Assembly: GCA_018384595.1 (NCBI GenBank)
Contig: JAHAYO010000013.1
Coordinates: 1 to 48,188 of the forward strand
Length of the DNA stretch: 48,188 nucleotides
Source of the DNA: Thiopseudomonas sp.
Lineage (GTDB): Bacteria; Pseudomonadota; Gammaproteobacteria; Pseudomonadales; Pseudomonadaceae
Direction of reading: 5' to 3'
The translations under genes were made by a program, and so were the position numbers. Below are positions 23,390 through 32,264 of this stretch, piece after piece (position 1 is the stretch's first letter; each line of letters opens with the position of its first letter). The notes under the pieces were generated by a model. It made no database searches and was not told the DNA's origin. It saw only the letters and a program-made list of their open reading frames with translations.

Positions 23390-24211
23390 TTACTTGAAAC
23401 GGCGTTCAATCCCTTTGTCCACCAGAATCTTGGCTGAAATTTCTTCTACCGAAAAGTGGGTGGTGTTGATGAATTTGATGCCTTCGCGGGTAAACAGGTT
23501 TTCCACTTCGCGCACTTCATACTCACACTGTGCATAGCTGCAATAGCGGCTGTTGGGCTTACGTTCGTTGCGGATGGCGGCCAGGCGGTCCACGTCAATG
23601 GTCAGGCCAAACAGCTTGTCGCGATGTTCCTGCAGCGCCTTGGGCAATTGCAGCATGTTGTCCATGTCATCTTCGGTCAACGGGTAATTCGCGGCACGGA
23701 TGCCGTATTGCATAGCCATGTACAGGCAAGTGGGCGTCTTGCCGCAGCGGGACACGCCCACCAATATGATATCAGCGCTGTCGTAATGGCGGGTACGGCC
23801 GCCGTCGTCGTTGTCCAGCGCATAGTGCACCGCGTCGATGCGCTCCATGTAGTTACGGCTGCCGGCAATGGAGTGTGCCTTGCCTACCGAATAGGTGGAA
23901 CGAATAGCCAGTTCTTCTTCCAGCGGGCCTAGGTAGCTGGCAAAGATGTCGACGCGAAAGGCGTTGGCTTCTTGCAAAATGTCGCGAATTTTGGCGTTGA
24001 TGATGGTATCCACCACGATTGGGCGGCCATCTTCGTTCTGGGCAATGGTATTGATTTCATTCACCAGCGCCCGCGCTTTTTCTTCGGTGTCCGTATAGGG
24101 CCGAGTGACATAGCGAAATTCAACGCCATCAAACTGTGCCAGCAGGCTTTGGCCGAGGGTTTCAGCGGTAATTCCGGTTCCATCAGAGACAAACAGCGCG
24201 GTACGTTTCAT
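23390..24211 (-). CDS. ppsR: PEP synthase regulatory protein (kinase/pyrophosphorylase) PpsR
   Basis: PpsR switches phosphoenolpyruvate synthase on and off: it phosphorylates a threonine using ADP and removes the phosphate with inorganic phosphate. The 273-residue protein (DUF299 family) begins [20 protein letters not shown] and has the P-loop [15 protein letters not shown] and the C-terminal [13 protein letters not shown]. The ATG at 24211 fits the family start; a GAGGA lies upstream. Its target gene ppsA, usually divergent and adjacent, is not here. A strong terminator follows. Confidence 0.95.
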   Translation of the reverse strand: MKRTALFVSDGTGITAETLGQSLLAQFDGVEFRYVTRPYTDTEEKARALVNEINTIAQNEDGRPIVVDTIINAKIRDILQEANAFRVDIFASYLGPLEEELAIRSTYSVGKAHSIAGSRNYMERIDAVHYALDNDDGGRTRHYDSADIILVGVSRCGKTPTCLYMAMQYGIRAANYPLTEDDMDNMLQLPKALQEHRDKLFGLTIDVDRLAAIRNERKPNSRYCSYAQCEYEVREVENLFTREGIKFINTTHFSVEEISAKILVDKGIERRFK

Positions 24212-24277
24212 GGTTTGATGAGTCCTCGTAAAAAGTCCGTCCACAAGCAGGGGGGCAGCATAGCATTAGCGCCTGCC

Positions 24278-24931
24278 TCACTCCACCCAGTTGCTCAGTG
24301 CTTCACGCGCTATGTCGTTTTGGGGCTTAGCCTGCAGTCCGGTCGGCAGCCATTCGACACTGTAGCGTGCGCCTTCCACCAGCGGAATAAAGCTCAGTCG
24401 CGCCAACTCAGCCTCAACCAACGCCACACGCCCGCCCGCCTGCTGCAGCCATTGCCAGAGATCAACCCCCAACAGGCTACGGCTCAGCCGCTGTTCTTGA
24501 TAGCGGGCCTCGTTTTGCTGCTCAATGCTTAAAAAGCGTGCATTGGCCGCCAACAGCCGGTATCCCGGCTTCAGGCCGATCAGGCTAGCCAGTCCGCGCC
24601 AGTCCAGCTGCTGCACATCCAGCCCCCATAATTCGCCATCTAGCAAAAAGTGCTGCACCTGCTGCCCATCAGACAAGGTAACGCGGTGACGTCCCTGATC
24701 CCCACTGCCCACTTCCAACATAGCGATGCTGTGGCCCGACTGCTGCTCTCGGTATGTGCCCACATCGTAGGCCAGCAAGGCGCTCAGTGCCGCCAGCGCA
24801 ATCAGGCATAGCCCGCAGGTTGCCCGCAGCCAAATCACAAACCAGCCGCCGCTCCACAAAATGCGTAGCCCCAGTACCAGTACAATCAGCCCCGGCACCG
24901 CCAAACCCGCTGCCAATCCCGTAAACTGCAT
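24278..24931 (-). CDS. conserved membrane protein of unknown function
   Basis: This 217-residue protein has two N-terminal membrane helices (about 7-27 and 33-55) and a soluble domain with segments RHRVTLSDGQQVQHFLLDGELWGLD-like spacing, then LDWRGLASLIGLKPGYRL and a YQEQRLSRSLLGVDLWQWL stretch. It resembles a family in Pseudomonas loosely labelled as a multidrug efflux protein, but two helices cannot form such a pump and I would not use that name. The ATG at 24931 has GGAG upstream. It lies between ppsR and the divergent TSUP gene, in the place where ppsA might be expected. Confidence 0.7.
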   Translation of the reverse strand: MQFTGLAAGLAVPGLIVLVLGLRILWSGGWFVIWLRATCGLCLIALAALSALLAYDVGTYREQQSGHSIAMLEVGSGDQGRHRVTLSDGQQVQHFLLDGELWGLDVQQLDWRGLASLIGLKPGYRLLAANARFLSIEQQNEARYQEQRLSRSLLGVDLWQWLQQAGGRVALVEAELARLSFIPLVEGARYSVEWLPTGLQAKPQNDIAREALSNWVE

Positions 24932-25025
24932 CTTGAGTGAACTCCATTTTAAAATCGGCACATTATGCGTGCCATGAAGGTTTTCGCCAAACCCTTTATC
25001 CACCGACTCAGCCACGGAATTTTTA

Positions 25026-25811
25026 ATGTCATTTTCAGCCGACTTCTCGATCACGCTGCCTTTGCTGTTTTTACTGATGGCAGTGGCTTTTACCGCCGGA
25101 CTGGTTGATGCCATTGCCGGGGGTGGCGGGCTGTTGACCATTCCGGCACTTATGTTGTCGGGGCTGGCACCGCACTTGGTGCTAGGCACTAACAAGCTGT
25201 GCGCTACCTTCGGCTCGGCTACCGCCAGCTTGGCGTTTTACCGACGCGGGCTATTTCAGCCGCAGCGGTGGCGACTGGCCCTATTATCCACGGCCATTGG
25301 CGCGGCGCTGGGTGCGCTGCTGGCCCGTTATATGCCTGCGCAATGGCTGAATCAGTTTTTACCGGTCGTGGTATTTGTGTGCGGCCTGTACATGCTGTTT
25401 AACAAAATGCCCGCGCGCGTCACCGATAGCGAGCTGGCGATCCGGCAAAAACGCCAGCTGCCCCAAGGGTTGTTACTGGGGTTTTATGATGGTGTGGCCG
25501 GCCCTGGAACCGGTGCCTTCTGGACCGTCAGCACCCTGCTGCTGTATCCGCTGGATTTGCTGCGTACCACGGCGGTGGCCCGCAGCATGAACTTTGTCAG
25601 CAATGCCATGGCCTTGGCCATGTTTGCTGCTGGTGGACAGGTAATGTGGACGCTGGGCATGGCCATGGGGCTGGCATTGATGCTGGGTGCCGTGGTGGGC
25701 TCACGGTTGGCGATCAAGGGCGGCAGCCGGCTGATCCGGCCACTGTTTATTCTGATGGTGATGGCGCTAACCCTGAAGTTAGCGTGGCAGCACTGGTTCG
25801 CAGCCGCCTAG
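25026..25811 (+). CDS. TauE/SafE (TSUP) family membrane transporter
   Basis: The 261-residue protein has about eight transmembrane helices in two repeats, with the family motifs AGLVDAIAGGGGLLTIPAL (residues about 24-42) and a second GFYDGVAGPGTGAFW (about 153-167). TSUP proteins are thought to move sulfite, sulfonates or other organic sulfur or carboxylate anions; the substrate cannot be told here. Its 3' end overlaps the convergent nudC gene by 33 bases, so the last codons of both genes are constrained together. Confidence 0.9.
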   Translation: MSFSADFSITLPLLFLLMAVAFTAGLVDAIAGGGGLLTIPALMLSGLAPHLVLGTNKLCATFGSATASLAFYRRGLFQPQRWRLALLSTAIGAALGALLARYMPAQWLNQFLPVVVFVCGLYMLFNKMPARVTDSELAIRQKRQLPQGLLLGFYDGVAGPGTGAFWTVSTLLLYPLDLLRTTAVARSMNFVSNAMALAMFAAGGQVMWTLGMAMGLALMLGAVVGSRLAIKGGSRLIRPLFILMVMALTLKLAWQHWFAAA

Positions 25812-26627
25812 ACGCTGGTACAGATACAGATCTATCAGATAGCGCGCAATGGAGCCCGGCATGGGCAAAAGGGGCAGCTCATGGATATTGAACCAGCGGG
25901 CGTCTTCCAGCTCATCGGTCTGCGGCACAATAGTGCCGTCCAGATAGTCGGCGTGATAGCCAAACATCAACGAATGCGGATAGGGCCAGTTTTGGCTGGC
26001 GATATAGCGCAGATTGTGTACACGCACCTGCGTTTCTTCCAGCACTTCACGGTGCACACAGCCTTCCATGCTCTCCCCAGGCTCAGCAAAGCCAGCCAAG
26101 CAGCTGTACATACCTGCGACAAAGCGCGGCGCACGTGCCAATAGCAGCTCATCACCACGGGTGACCAGCACGATCATGCAGGGCGATAAGCGCGGGTACT
26201 GATGCAGCTTGCAAGACGGGCAAAAACGCATGCGGTGTTCAGTGCTGGACTGCATGGGCTGCCCACAGCTGCCGCAAAAGCGGTGTTGGCGGCTCCAAGT
26301 GCTGATCTGGCTGGCGTAAGACAACATGGTATAAAAAGCAGCATCGGCATGCGCCAGCTGTGAGCGCAGGCTGACCCAGATTTCTGCGTCGTTATCCAGC
26401 TGGCTGGCCAATTCGTAAAGGTAAACAGGGGTGCCGTTCAGGTAGCCGATGCCTTGGATATCCTGCACACAGGATGCAACCCGCTGCTCCAATACCTCCA
26501 GTGGCCAGAGCAGGCTGCCTTGGTCGTTTTGCAGAAATGACGCCGAGCAGTGCGCCAGCGCCAAGCCATGGCGCTGGCAACGCTCCGGCAGGCCCACCTG
26601 CCAGCCGGTATCAGTGGGCACTGGCAA
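25779..26627 (-). CDS. nudC: NAD(+)/NADH pyrophosphatase, RNA decapping NudC
   Basis: NudC cleaves NAD(H) to NMN(H) and AMP and removes NAD caps from RNA. The protein (about 280 residues) has an N-terminal domain, a four-cysteine zinc ribbon (CGSCGQPM and CPSCKL), the Nudix box GFAEPGESMEGCVHREVLEE, and the NAD-specific SQNWPYPHS, a variant of SQPWPFPxS. The Nudix box ends EETQV where the general consensus has glycine. The start is a TTG (26627) or a GTG two codons later; both overlap the end of fimL, and neither has a strong Shine-Dalgarno. NudC beside fimL is as in Pseudomonas. Confidence 0.93.
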   Translation of the reverse strand: MPVPTDTGWQVGLPERCQRHGLALAHCSASFLQNDQGSLLWPLEVLEQRVASCVQDIQGIGYLNGTPVYLYELASQLDNDAEIWVSLRSQLAHADAAFYTMLSYASQISTWSRQHRFCGSCGQPMQSSTEHRMRFCPSCKLHQYPRLSPCMIVLVTRGDELLLARAPRFVAGMYSCLAGFAEPGESMEGCVHREVLEETQVRVHNLRYIASQNWPYPHSLMFGYHADYLDGTIVPQTDELEDARWFNIHELPLLPMPGSIARYLIDLYLYQRLGGCEPVLPR

Positions 26628-28293
26628 GGTCGGTAATCTGAAGCCCCAGCCGCCTCAGACCGTTGGCGGCCGTATCGAGGGTATCCTGCATGCTGTCGGT
26701 CTGCAGGGCTATGCCGCCTTCAAGGTAGTACTCAAGGCTAGCCAGCACATCGGCCAGCGTTTCTAGGGCGGACTGGCTGGGCATATGGTCGGCATTGAGC
26801 ATGCTGTTCTCGATGTAGTCGGCGCACAGCTGTACCAGCTGACCGGCACGTTTTTCATTGACAAACCAGAGCCCGCCACGCACCAAGGTTAGCGCGTCAG
26901 GCAGGTTGCGCAGGTGATTAACGTCGCCGTTGGATTCGAAGTAAGAGGTAATTGAACGCTTGGCCAGTAACAAGCCGTTGGCGGCTTCGTCCTTGATGAC
27001 GATCTGTGCCTCAAGCAGCTGTTGACGGGCAAATACCTCGGCTTCAGACAGCTCGGCCACTTTGGCGGCGTGACGCTGGCCCATTTCCAAACTGGCAACC
27101 AGCCCTTCGATGTAAATCACCGCATCCGCCAGCTGCAGCAGCTCGTCAGAAGTGACACCCTGCGGCGTTTTCCAGCCCGACAGGGTTTTGAGCTGGCGCT
27201 TAAGCGACAGACTGGCACCGGTCAGACCAACCATGATCAGCGTTTTTTCCAGCTTGCCGATAATCAGCGGCAGATTTTCAAACGCCTCATCGGATGCAGT
27301 GCCGCGCCCGATCAGGTCAACCGTATCCTTGACCATGCCCAGCTCTTCCTGGATAGCTGCCGACAGCGAGCGCAGCACATTGGTACCCGGGCCCGACATA
27401 CGCCGGTATTCATCGGCCAGCATGCGGTCGGTAAATGGCAGAGTTGGCAGGTTGGCAGCACTCTGCACCTCGACCGCACAGGGGCCTTGCGAGTAGGCCA
27501 GCGCCACCAAATACAACATATCTTTGATCAACCCACGGGAGGGGCTGTGGCTGGCATTGGACAGGTGTTGTTTGATCTCGCGGTCAAGACGGGAAAACAG
27601 CAGCTTGCGCTCGGTGGTTAGCAACAGCTTACCGTCAATCATGGATTCCAGCGCCGCCGCCGACACCCAGTAAATAATGGTACTGGCAGCAGCTGGGTCG
27701 GTTACGTCCATGTCCAGCACCAGCTTTTTCATCGCACCCAGTGCTTGCTGTACGTTTTTTTCCTTGATCACGCTCAGCAGTGCCAGCTGGTACAGATGGC
27801 GCAGGCGGTTCAGCGCGGCCTGCGGGTCGTTCAGATTTTTAAGCGGCGGACGCACAGGGCGCTCAATGGTCAGGCGGGTTGAAAAAAAATAACTTTCAGG
27901 CAACTGCGACTGCCCAGCCGACACGCGCAACTGGTTAATGGCCGGCAGCAGCAGCTCAGGCATCTCGACCCAGTTGGCTTCAAGGTGTTCGAGGTAGCTA
28001 TGCAGCACGTGCAAGCCGTTGTTGATGGCAGACAGCTGATCGTTGCACTGCTCATTAGCGCCGGCCGGAATATCCATTGCCAGCACCTGCATTTCTTGGG
28101 CCAGCAGTTCGGCACCGGCCAGCCCGATCAGTGACAAAATGCCTTTGATCTGCTGCAAGTTATGGACGGATCGCTGCAACAGGGTGCCACTGTCGCGCTC
28201 TTCGAGGAAGCGCTCCAGATTTTGTTGCGTTTCTGTCATCGTGGCAAAGAGTTCTTCGCGCACCACGCTCAGTGAGGTTGCTCCTGTCGCCAT
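26611..28293 (-). CDS. fimL: FimL, twitching motility/cAMP regulator
   Basis: FimL resembles the N-terminus of the ChpA chemotaxis-like kinase but lacks phosphorylatable Hpt histidines. In Pseudomonas it localises to the pole and supports type IV pilus function through cAMP synthesis. The 560-residue protein begins MATGATSLSVVREELFATM, matching my memory of FimL, and has helical Hpt-like repeats (LQQIKGILSLIGLAGAELLAQE). I chose the ATG at 28293 with AGGA upstream rather than an upstream frame extension to 28332. Presence implies the organism has or had type IV pili. About 280 bases of upstream sequence hold no gene. Confidence 0.88.
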   Translation of the reverse strand: MATGATSLSVVREELFATMTETQQNLERFLEERDSGTLLQRSVHNLQQIKGILSLIGLAGAELLAQEMQVLAMDIPAGANEQCNDQLSAINNGLHVLHSYLEHLEANWVEMPELLLPAINQLRVSAGQSQLPESYFFSTRLTIERPVRPPLKNLNDPQAALNRLRHLYQLALLSVIKEKNVQQALGAMKKLVLDMDVTDPAAASTIIYWVSAAALESMIDGKLLLTTERKLLFSRLDREIKQHLSNASHSPSRGLIKDMLYLVALAYSQGPCAVEVQSAANLPTLPFTDRMLADEYRRMSGPGTNVLRSLSAAIQEELGMVKDTVDLIGRGTASDEAFENLPLIIGKLEKTLIMVGLTGASLSLKRQLKTLSGWKTPQGVTSDELLQLADAVIYIEGLVASLEMGQRHAAKVAELSEAEVFARQQLLEAQIVIKDEAANGLLLAKRSITSYFESNGDVNHLRNLPDALTLVRGGLWFVNEKRAGQLVQLCADYIENSMLNADHMPSQSALETLADVLASLEYYLEGGIALQTDSMQDTLDTAANGLRRLGLQITDLASAH

Positions 28294-28575
28294 GCCTTCT
28301 TCCTGTTCCTTATAACGTTTAAACCCGTCCACCCCTGTGTGGCCCTGCTACGCAGCGCCCCTTTGGGACCGGTATACATAGTGATCACAATCCGGCTATC
28401 GCGCGCCTTTATACCCTTGCACCATGATACGGCGCAATTTTAATCGTGACAGTCTCTTGGCATTTGCTTCAGCCGTCAAGCTGGGCCCCTGCTTTTGTCG
28501 CCAGTCTGCAACCCTCTTAACAACCTGGAAAGACTGTGCTTGCCAAGTTGCAACCCACTGATGTAACTGCGGCGC

Positions 28576-29385
28576 TCAATCTTTAAACTCAGCGCGGCGC
28601 TTGCTCAAGCCGGCCGCCATGGCCAAACGCAGGTCTTCAGATTGCAGCATGGCTGCGTTCCAAGTGGCTACATAGTTCAGGCCATCTTCTACGCTATGGT
28701 CACGCATATAGCGAATCATTTCCTTGGTGCCGCGCACCGCCAGCGGCGACTTGGCGGCAATCTCTGCGGACAGCTGCAGCACGCCGTCTAGCAGTTGACT
28801 CGGATCGGCATAGACACGGTTGACCAGCCCGATCCGACAGGCCTCGTCCGCCTCGACAAAGCGGCCAGTGTAGGCCAGCTCTCGCATGATGCCGTCGCCA
28901 ATAATGTGCGGCAAACGCTGTAGGGTGCCTACGTCAGCTGCCATACCGATATCAATTTCTTTGATGGAAAACCGCGCATCAGCACTGCAGTAACGCATGT
29001 CGCACGCGCTGATTAGGTCAACGGCTCCGCCAATACAGTAGCCCTGAACGGCCGCCAGCACCGGCTTGCCACAGCGGTCTACAGCATCCAGCGAGGCCTG
29101 CAGGTGCTTGATCTGTTTGCGTAAAATAAGCGCATTACGCCCCGGGTCTTGGCCCAGTTGCCCAGCCACTGACGCCAGATAGTTCAGGTCGATGCCGCTG
29201 CTAAAATGCTCGCCGGCTCCTGTGAGTACCACCACCCGAATGCTGGGTTCTTGCTCGATATAGGCGAAAATTTCCGGCAACTCCCGCCAGAAATCTTCAT
29301 TCATAGCATTGAGCTTGGCCGGACGGTTCATTTCTAGGACGGCTATTTTGTCCTGCACCTGCAGATTAAATGCGTGGTAATTCAT
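28576..29385 (-). CDS. delta3,5-delta2,4-dienoyl-CoA isomerase-like crotonase
   Basis: The 269-residue crotonase has the oxyanion-hole segments HFSSGIDLNYL and GYCIGGAVDLISACDMRYC. Three acids match those of mammalian dienoyl-CoA isomerase ECH1 in exact spacing: D123, E143 and D151 (rat 176, 196, 204), the last two within KEIDIGMAADVGTLQRLP. It is therefore more likely an isomerase for unsaturated fatty acids with odd-position double bonds than a plain enoyl-CoA hydratase. It is transcribed alone or with upstream dnaQ, 41 bases away. Substrate is inferred. Confidence 0.85.
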   Translation of the reverse strand: MNYHAFNLQVQDKIAVLEMNRPAKLNAMNEDFWRELPEIFAYIEQEPSIRVVVLTGAGEHFSSGIDLNYLASVAGQLGQDPGRNALILRKQIKHLQASLDAVDRCGKPVLAAVQGYCIGGAVDLISACDMRYCSADARFSIKEIDIGMAADVGTLQRLPHIIGDGIMRELAYTGRFVEADEACRIGLVNRVYADPSQLLDGVLQLSAEIAAKSPLAVRGTKEMIRYMRDHSVEDGLNYVATWNAAMLQSEDLRLAMAAGLSKRRAEFKD

Positions 29386-29426
29386 GCGATCCCCCGATCG
29401 TTATTATTGTTGATTGCTTGGCCAGC

Positions 29427-30131
29427 CTACCAATTCAGCGTCTTGCCACTGGCCTTGGCCAAGTCCTGCAAAAACCGCTGATGCGCTTCCTGTTCCGCCG
29501 CCGTGGCTGCCAGTACCGGAGCCGGCGTGCGGTCGGCCGCCAAGCGGCGAATGACGCCAGCACCTGCGCCATAGCCATCAGCGTCACCCGTCAATGACAG
29601 GCTGCTCTGGCCACCGGTCATATGCAGGAATACATCGGCCAGAATCTCGGCATCCAGCAATGCGCCGTGCAGCTCACGCTTGGAGTTGTCAACGTGATAG
29701 CGGCTGCACAGGGCATCCAGCGTGTTGCGTTGACCTGGGTGCCGCTCGCGGGCCATCACCAGCGTATCCAGCACCGTGCAGTACTGGCCGACATCGGCAC
29801 GTTCAGTCTGACCCAGCAGAGCAAATTCGTTTTCGATAAAACCTATGTCAAAGGGCGCGTTATGGATGACCAGTTCGGCCCCTTCAATAAAATTGTAAAA
29901 ATCGTCGGCAATTTCGCGAAATCTGGGCTTATCTCTCAGAAAGGCATCAGTAATACCGTGTACCGCAATGGCACCCTCGTCCACTTCACGGTCCGGCTGA
30001 ATGTAGACATGGTAGTGACGGCCGGTCAGCCGTCGCTCAATCACTTCAACACAGCCAATCTCAATGATGCGATGCCCGTCCGTAACCGGCATGCCTGTGG
30101 TTTCTGTATCCAATACGACGTAACGGGTCAT
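29427..30131 (-). CDS. dnaQ: DNA polymerase III epsilon subunit, 3'-5' proofreading exonuclease
   Basis: The 234-residue protein has the DEDDh exonuclease motifs: D8 and E10 in LDTETTGMP, the Exo II region [16 protein letters not shown] and the Exo [19 protein letters not shown]-terminal tail binding the alpha subunit follows. Its ATG overlaps the rnhA stop as ATGA, so they are co-translated. The rnhA-dnaQ pairing is common in gammaproteobacteria, though often divergent. Confidence 0.96.
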   Translation of the reverse strand: MTRYVVLDTETTGMPVTDGHRIIEIGCVEVIERRLTGRHYHVYIQPDREVDEGAIAVHGITDAFLRDKPRFREIADDFYNFIEGAELVIHNAPFDIGFIENEFALLGQTERADVGQYCTVLDTLVMARERHPGQRNTLDALCSRYHVDNSKRELHGALLDAEILADVFLHMTGGQSSLSLTGDADGYGAGAGVIRRLAADRTPAPVLAATAAEQEAHQRFLQDLAKASGKTLNW

Positions 30132-30568
30132 CTAAGCACCTCTGCAACACCCTTGTTGGCCAGCTGGTCGGCCCGTTCATTGCCAGGGTGGCCGGTATGG
30201 CCTGCCACCCACTGCCACTTCACGTCATGCTGCTGCACCAGCGCATCCAGCTGCTGCCATAGGTCTTGGTTTTTGACGGGCTGGTTGCCGGCGGTTTTCC
30301 AGCCGCGTTTTTTCCAGCCGGCCAGCCATTGCTGCATGCCCTGCATGACATATTTGGAGTCGGTCACCAGCAGCACTGGACTGCGCCTTTTCAGCGCGGC
30401 CAGTCCTTGAATGACGGCCATCAGTTCCATGCGGTTGTTGGTGGTATCCGGCTCGCCGCCGCACAGCTCCAGCTCCTTGCCTTTATATTGCAGCAGCGCG
30501 CCCCAGCCACCGGGGCCCGGATTCCCCTTGCAGGCACCGTCGGTAAAGATATGTATCGGTTCAGTCAT
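30128..30568 (-). CDS. rnhA: ribonuclease HI
   Basis: RNase HI degrades the RNA strand of RNA:DNA hybrids. The 146-residue protein has all four catalytic acids at the E. coli numbers: D10 ([17 protein letters not shown]), E48 (NNRMELMA), D70 (LVTDSKYV) and D134 (NERADQLA), and the basic protrusion [15 protein letters not shown]. It overlaps the upstream methyltransferase gene by 8 bases and dnaQ by 4. Confidence 0.97.
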   Translation of the reverse strand: MTEPIHIFTDGACKGNPGPGGWGALLQYKGKELELCGGEPDTTNNRMELMAVIQGLAALKRRSPVLLVTDSKYVMQGMQQWLAGWKKRGWKTAGNQPVKNQDLWQQLDALVQQHDVKWQWVAGHTGHPGNERADQLANKGVAEVLR

Positions 30569-31304
30569 GTAGGCGTTGTTCTTTTACAGGTTTGGGACTC
30601 TTGCGCTGCGGCGCAACCGGTATGGGCAACAAGCCCTTCATACGATGGCTGCGTGAGCGCTGCAAGGGTGCAGCATGCACCTGCTTGCGGGCGGCTATCA
30701 TATAGCATGCGCCCAGCGGCCACTGCTTTTTAAGCAAAAACGCTTCCAGCCGGCTAGCGCTACCCTGCCAACAGGCGGGCAAATAATGGGCAAATACTGG
30801 CGCTTCTTGAGCAAAACCCAGCACGGCCAGCCACTCCTGCACCCGTGCTGCCGACAACCGGTGCGCCTGTGGCCAGGGGGCGCTGCGGCTGGCACACAGC
30901 CCCCAAGGATTGCGTACCAGCACCAGCAGGTGACCACCCGGCCGCACCGCACGCGCCGCCTCGCGCAACAAATCATAGGGCGAGCCGGCAAATTCCAGAC
31001 TGTGTTGCAAAATCACTACATCGGCCGCCTCCGGCTGCACCGGCCAGCCGCTCTCATCGGCATATAGATCTTGCGGCAAGCTGTCACAGCCCAAGCGTAT
31101 CTGGTGGCGCACGTCAGTGGTTAGCGGGGTTTCATCCAGCGCGTTATACCTGAGCAAATAACTGCCAAAGTACCGCGCCAGACGCGCCTGCAACCACGCC
31201 GATTCGGCCGCCATCAAGCTGGCCGCCTGCGGACCCGCACACCAATTGCGCACCCGTCTCGGCAGCGCCGCACGCCCGCTCAATGAAGGTATGGATTCAT
31301 ACAT
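30561..31304 (-). CDS. SAM-dependent methyltransferase-like protein
   Basis: The 247-residue protein has the central class I methyltransferase segments [22 protein letters not shown] and [20 protein letters not shown] (motifs II to III). The usual glycine-rich motif I is degenerate (around [12 protein letters not shown]), so catalysis is not assured. A Lys/Arg/Pro-rich tail follows. The ATG at 31304 has AGGAGTG upstream. It heads the methyltransferase-rnhA-dnaQ overlap chain and is divergent from gloB, as in Pseudomonas. Substrate unknown. Confidence 0.82.
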   Translation of the reverse strand: MYESIPSLSGRAALPRRVRNWCAGPQAASLMAAESAWLQARLARYFGSYLLRYNALDETPLTTDVRHQIRLGCDSLPQDLYADESGWPVQPEAADVVILQHSLEFAGSPYDLLREAARAVRPGGHLLVLVRNPWGLCASRSAPWPQAHRLSAARVQEWLAVLGFAQEAPVFAHYLPACWQGSASRLEAFLLKKQWPLGACYMIAARKQVHAAPLQRSRSHRMKGLLPIPVAPQRKSPKPVKEQRLHD

Positions 31305-31338
31305 GAAACACTCCTGTAGCGGGCGATTATTCCCTGAT

Positions 31339-31368
31339 TCGACAGCCAATCGGGCCGTCTGCTATGGT
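31339..31368 (+). promoter_or_regulatory. probable gloB promoter
   Basis: TCGACA (31339-31344; five of six -35 bases) and TATGGT (31363-31368) are 18 bases apart, about 40 bases upstream of the gloB ATG and inside the divergent gap with the methyltransferase gene. Confidence 0.45.
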
Positions 31369-31405
31369 TTGTGCACTCTCGGTCCAAGCCAAGGATACCC
31401 TGCTC

Positions 31406-32182
31406 ATGCTAACCATTACTGCCCTGCCCGCCTTTAACGATAACTATATCTGGCTTTTGCAAAACCCTGCCACTTTAGCCTGCGCCGTGGTCGACCCGGG
31501 CGACGCCAACCCGGTACTGCAATGGCTGCAACACAACCCGCAGTGGACGCTGACCGATATTCTCATTACGCACCATCACCAAGACCACACCGGCGGTATC
31601 AGCGCGCTCAAACAGGCCACCCGCGCCCGCGTATACGGCCCGCAACAAGAGTCCATTGCTGGCATTGACCTGCCGCTGGCCGATGGACAGCACTTTCAGC
31701 TACTGGGGCAGTCGGTACTTTGCCTGCACGTTCCCGGCCATACCTTGGGTCATGTGGCCTACTACATGGAAGGCCAGCAGCCGGCACTGTTCAGCGGCGA
31801 TACCCTGTTCATGGCCGGCTGTGGCCGACTGTTTGAAGGCACACCCCTGCAAATGTATCAATCGCTGCAACGGCTGGCCGCCCTGCCCAGCAGCACGCGG
31901 CTGTATTGCACCCACGAGTACAGCCTGTCCAACCTTGCCTTTGCCATCGCGGTCGACCCCGCCAATCCAGCGCTGCTAGCGCAACGGGCGCGCGTTGAAA
32001 AGCTGCGCGAACGCGGCGACATCAGCCTGCCCGGCAGTCTTGCCGAAGAGCTCGCCACCAACCCTTTTTTACGCTGCAGCGAGCCTGCCATACTCGATAC
32101 CCTGGCCCACAACAACCGCTTGCAAGGCCGTGAACCGGTGGCGGTGTTTACGGCATTGCGGGCTTGGAAAGACACCTTTTAG
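31406..32182 (+). CDS. gloB: hydroxyacylglutathione hydrolase (glyoxalase II)
   Basis: GloB hydrolyses S-lactoylglutathione to lactate and glutathione, the second step of methylglyoxal detoxification. The 258-residue metallo-beta-lactamase-fold protein has the metal motif THHHQDHTGG, then HVPGHTLGHVAYY, FSGDTLFMAGCGRLFEG and the substrate-binding YCTHEYSLSNL. The start is the ATG at 31406 with AAGGAT upstream. Confidence 0.96.
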   Translation: MLTITALPAFNDNYIWLLQNPATLACAVVDPGDANPVLQWLQHNPQWTLTDILITHHHQDHTGGISALKQATRARVYGPQQESIAGIDLPLADGQHFQLLGQSVLCLHVPGHTLGHVAYYMEGQQPALFSGDTLFMAGCGRLFEGTPLQMYQSLQRLAALPSSTRLYCTHEYSLSNLAFAIAVDPANPALLAQRARVEKLRERGDISLPGSLAEELATNPFLRCSEPAILDTLAHNNRLQGREPVAVFTALRAWKDTF

Positions 32183-32204
32183 GCTTAACAAAGCCCCTCT
32201 TTCC

Positions 32205-32233
32205 TTGACCCCCGCCCATTCGGCACCTAAACT
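32205..32233 (+). promoter_or_regulatory. probable mltD promoter
   Basis: TTGACC (32205-32210), a 17-base spacer and TAAACT (32228-32233) lie about 30 bases before the mltD ATG. Spacing and both boxes are good. Confidence 0.55.
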
Positions 32234-32264
32234 TTCGCGAATTTTATTTTTCGCACAATTCATT

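Noticed and set aside
24932-25195. N-terminal extension of the small membrane protein gene (frame open to 25195)
   Set aside because: The extension runs antisense through the start of the TSUP gene and the hydrophobic N-terminus begins at 24931 with a GGAG upstream.
28294-28575. CRP/Vfr site upstream of fimL (around TGTGATCAC)
   Set aside because: The half-sites TGTGA and TCAC overlap instead of being spaced by six bases, so it does not fit the CRP consensus.
32182-32205. Terminator after gloB
   Set aside because: GGCTT-AACA-AAGCC is only a 5-bp stem overlapping the stop codon, followed by a mixed pyrimidine stretch; too weak to call.
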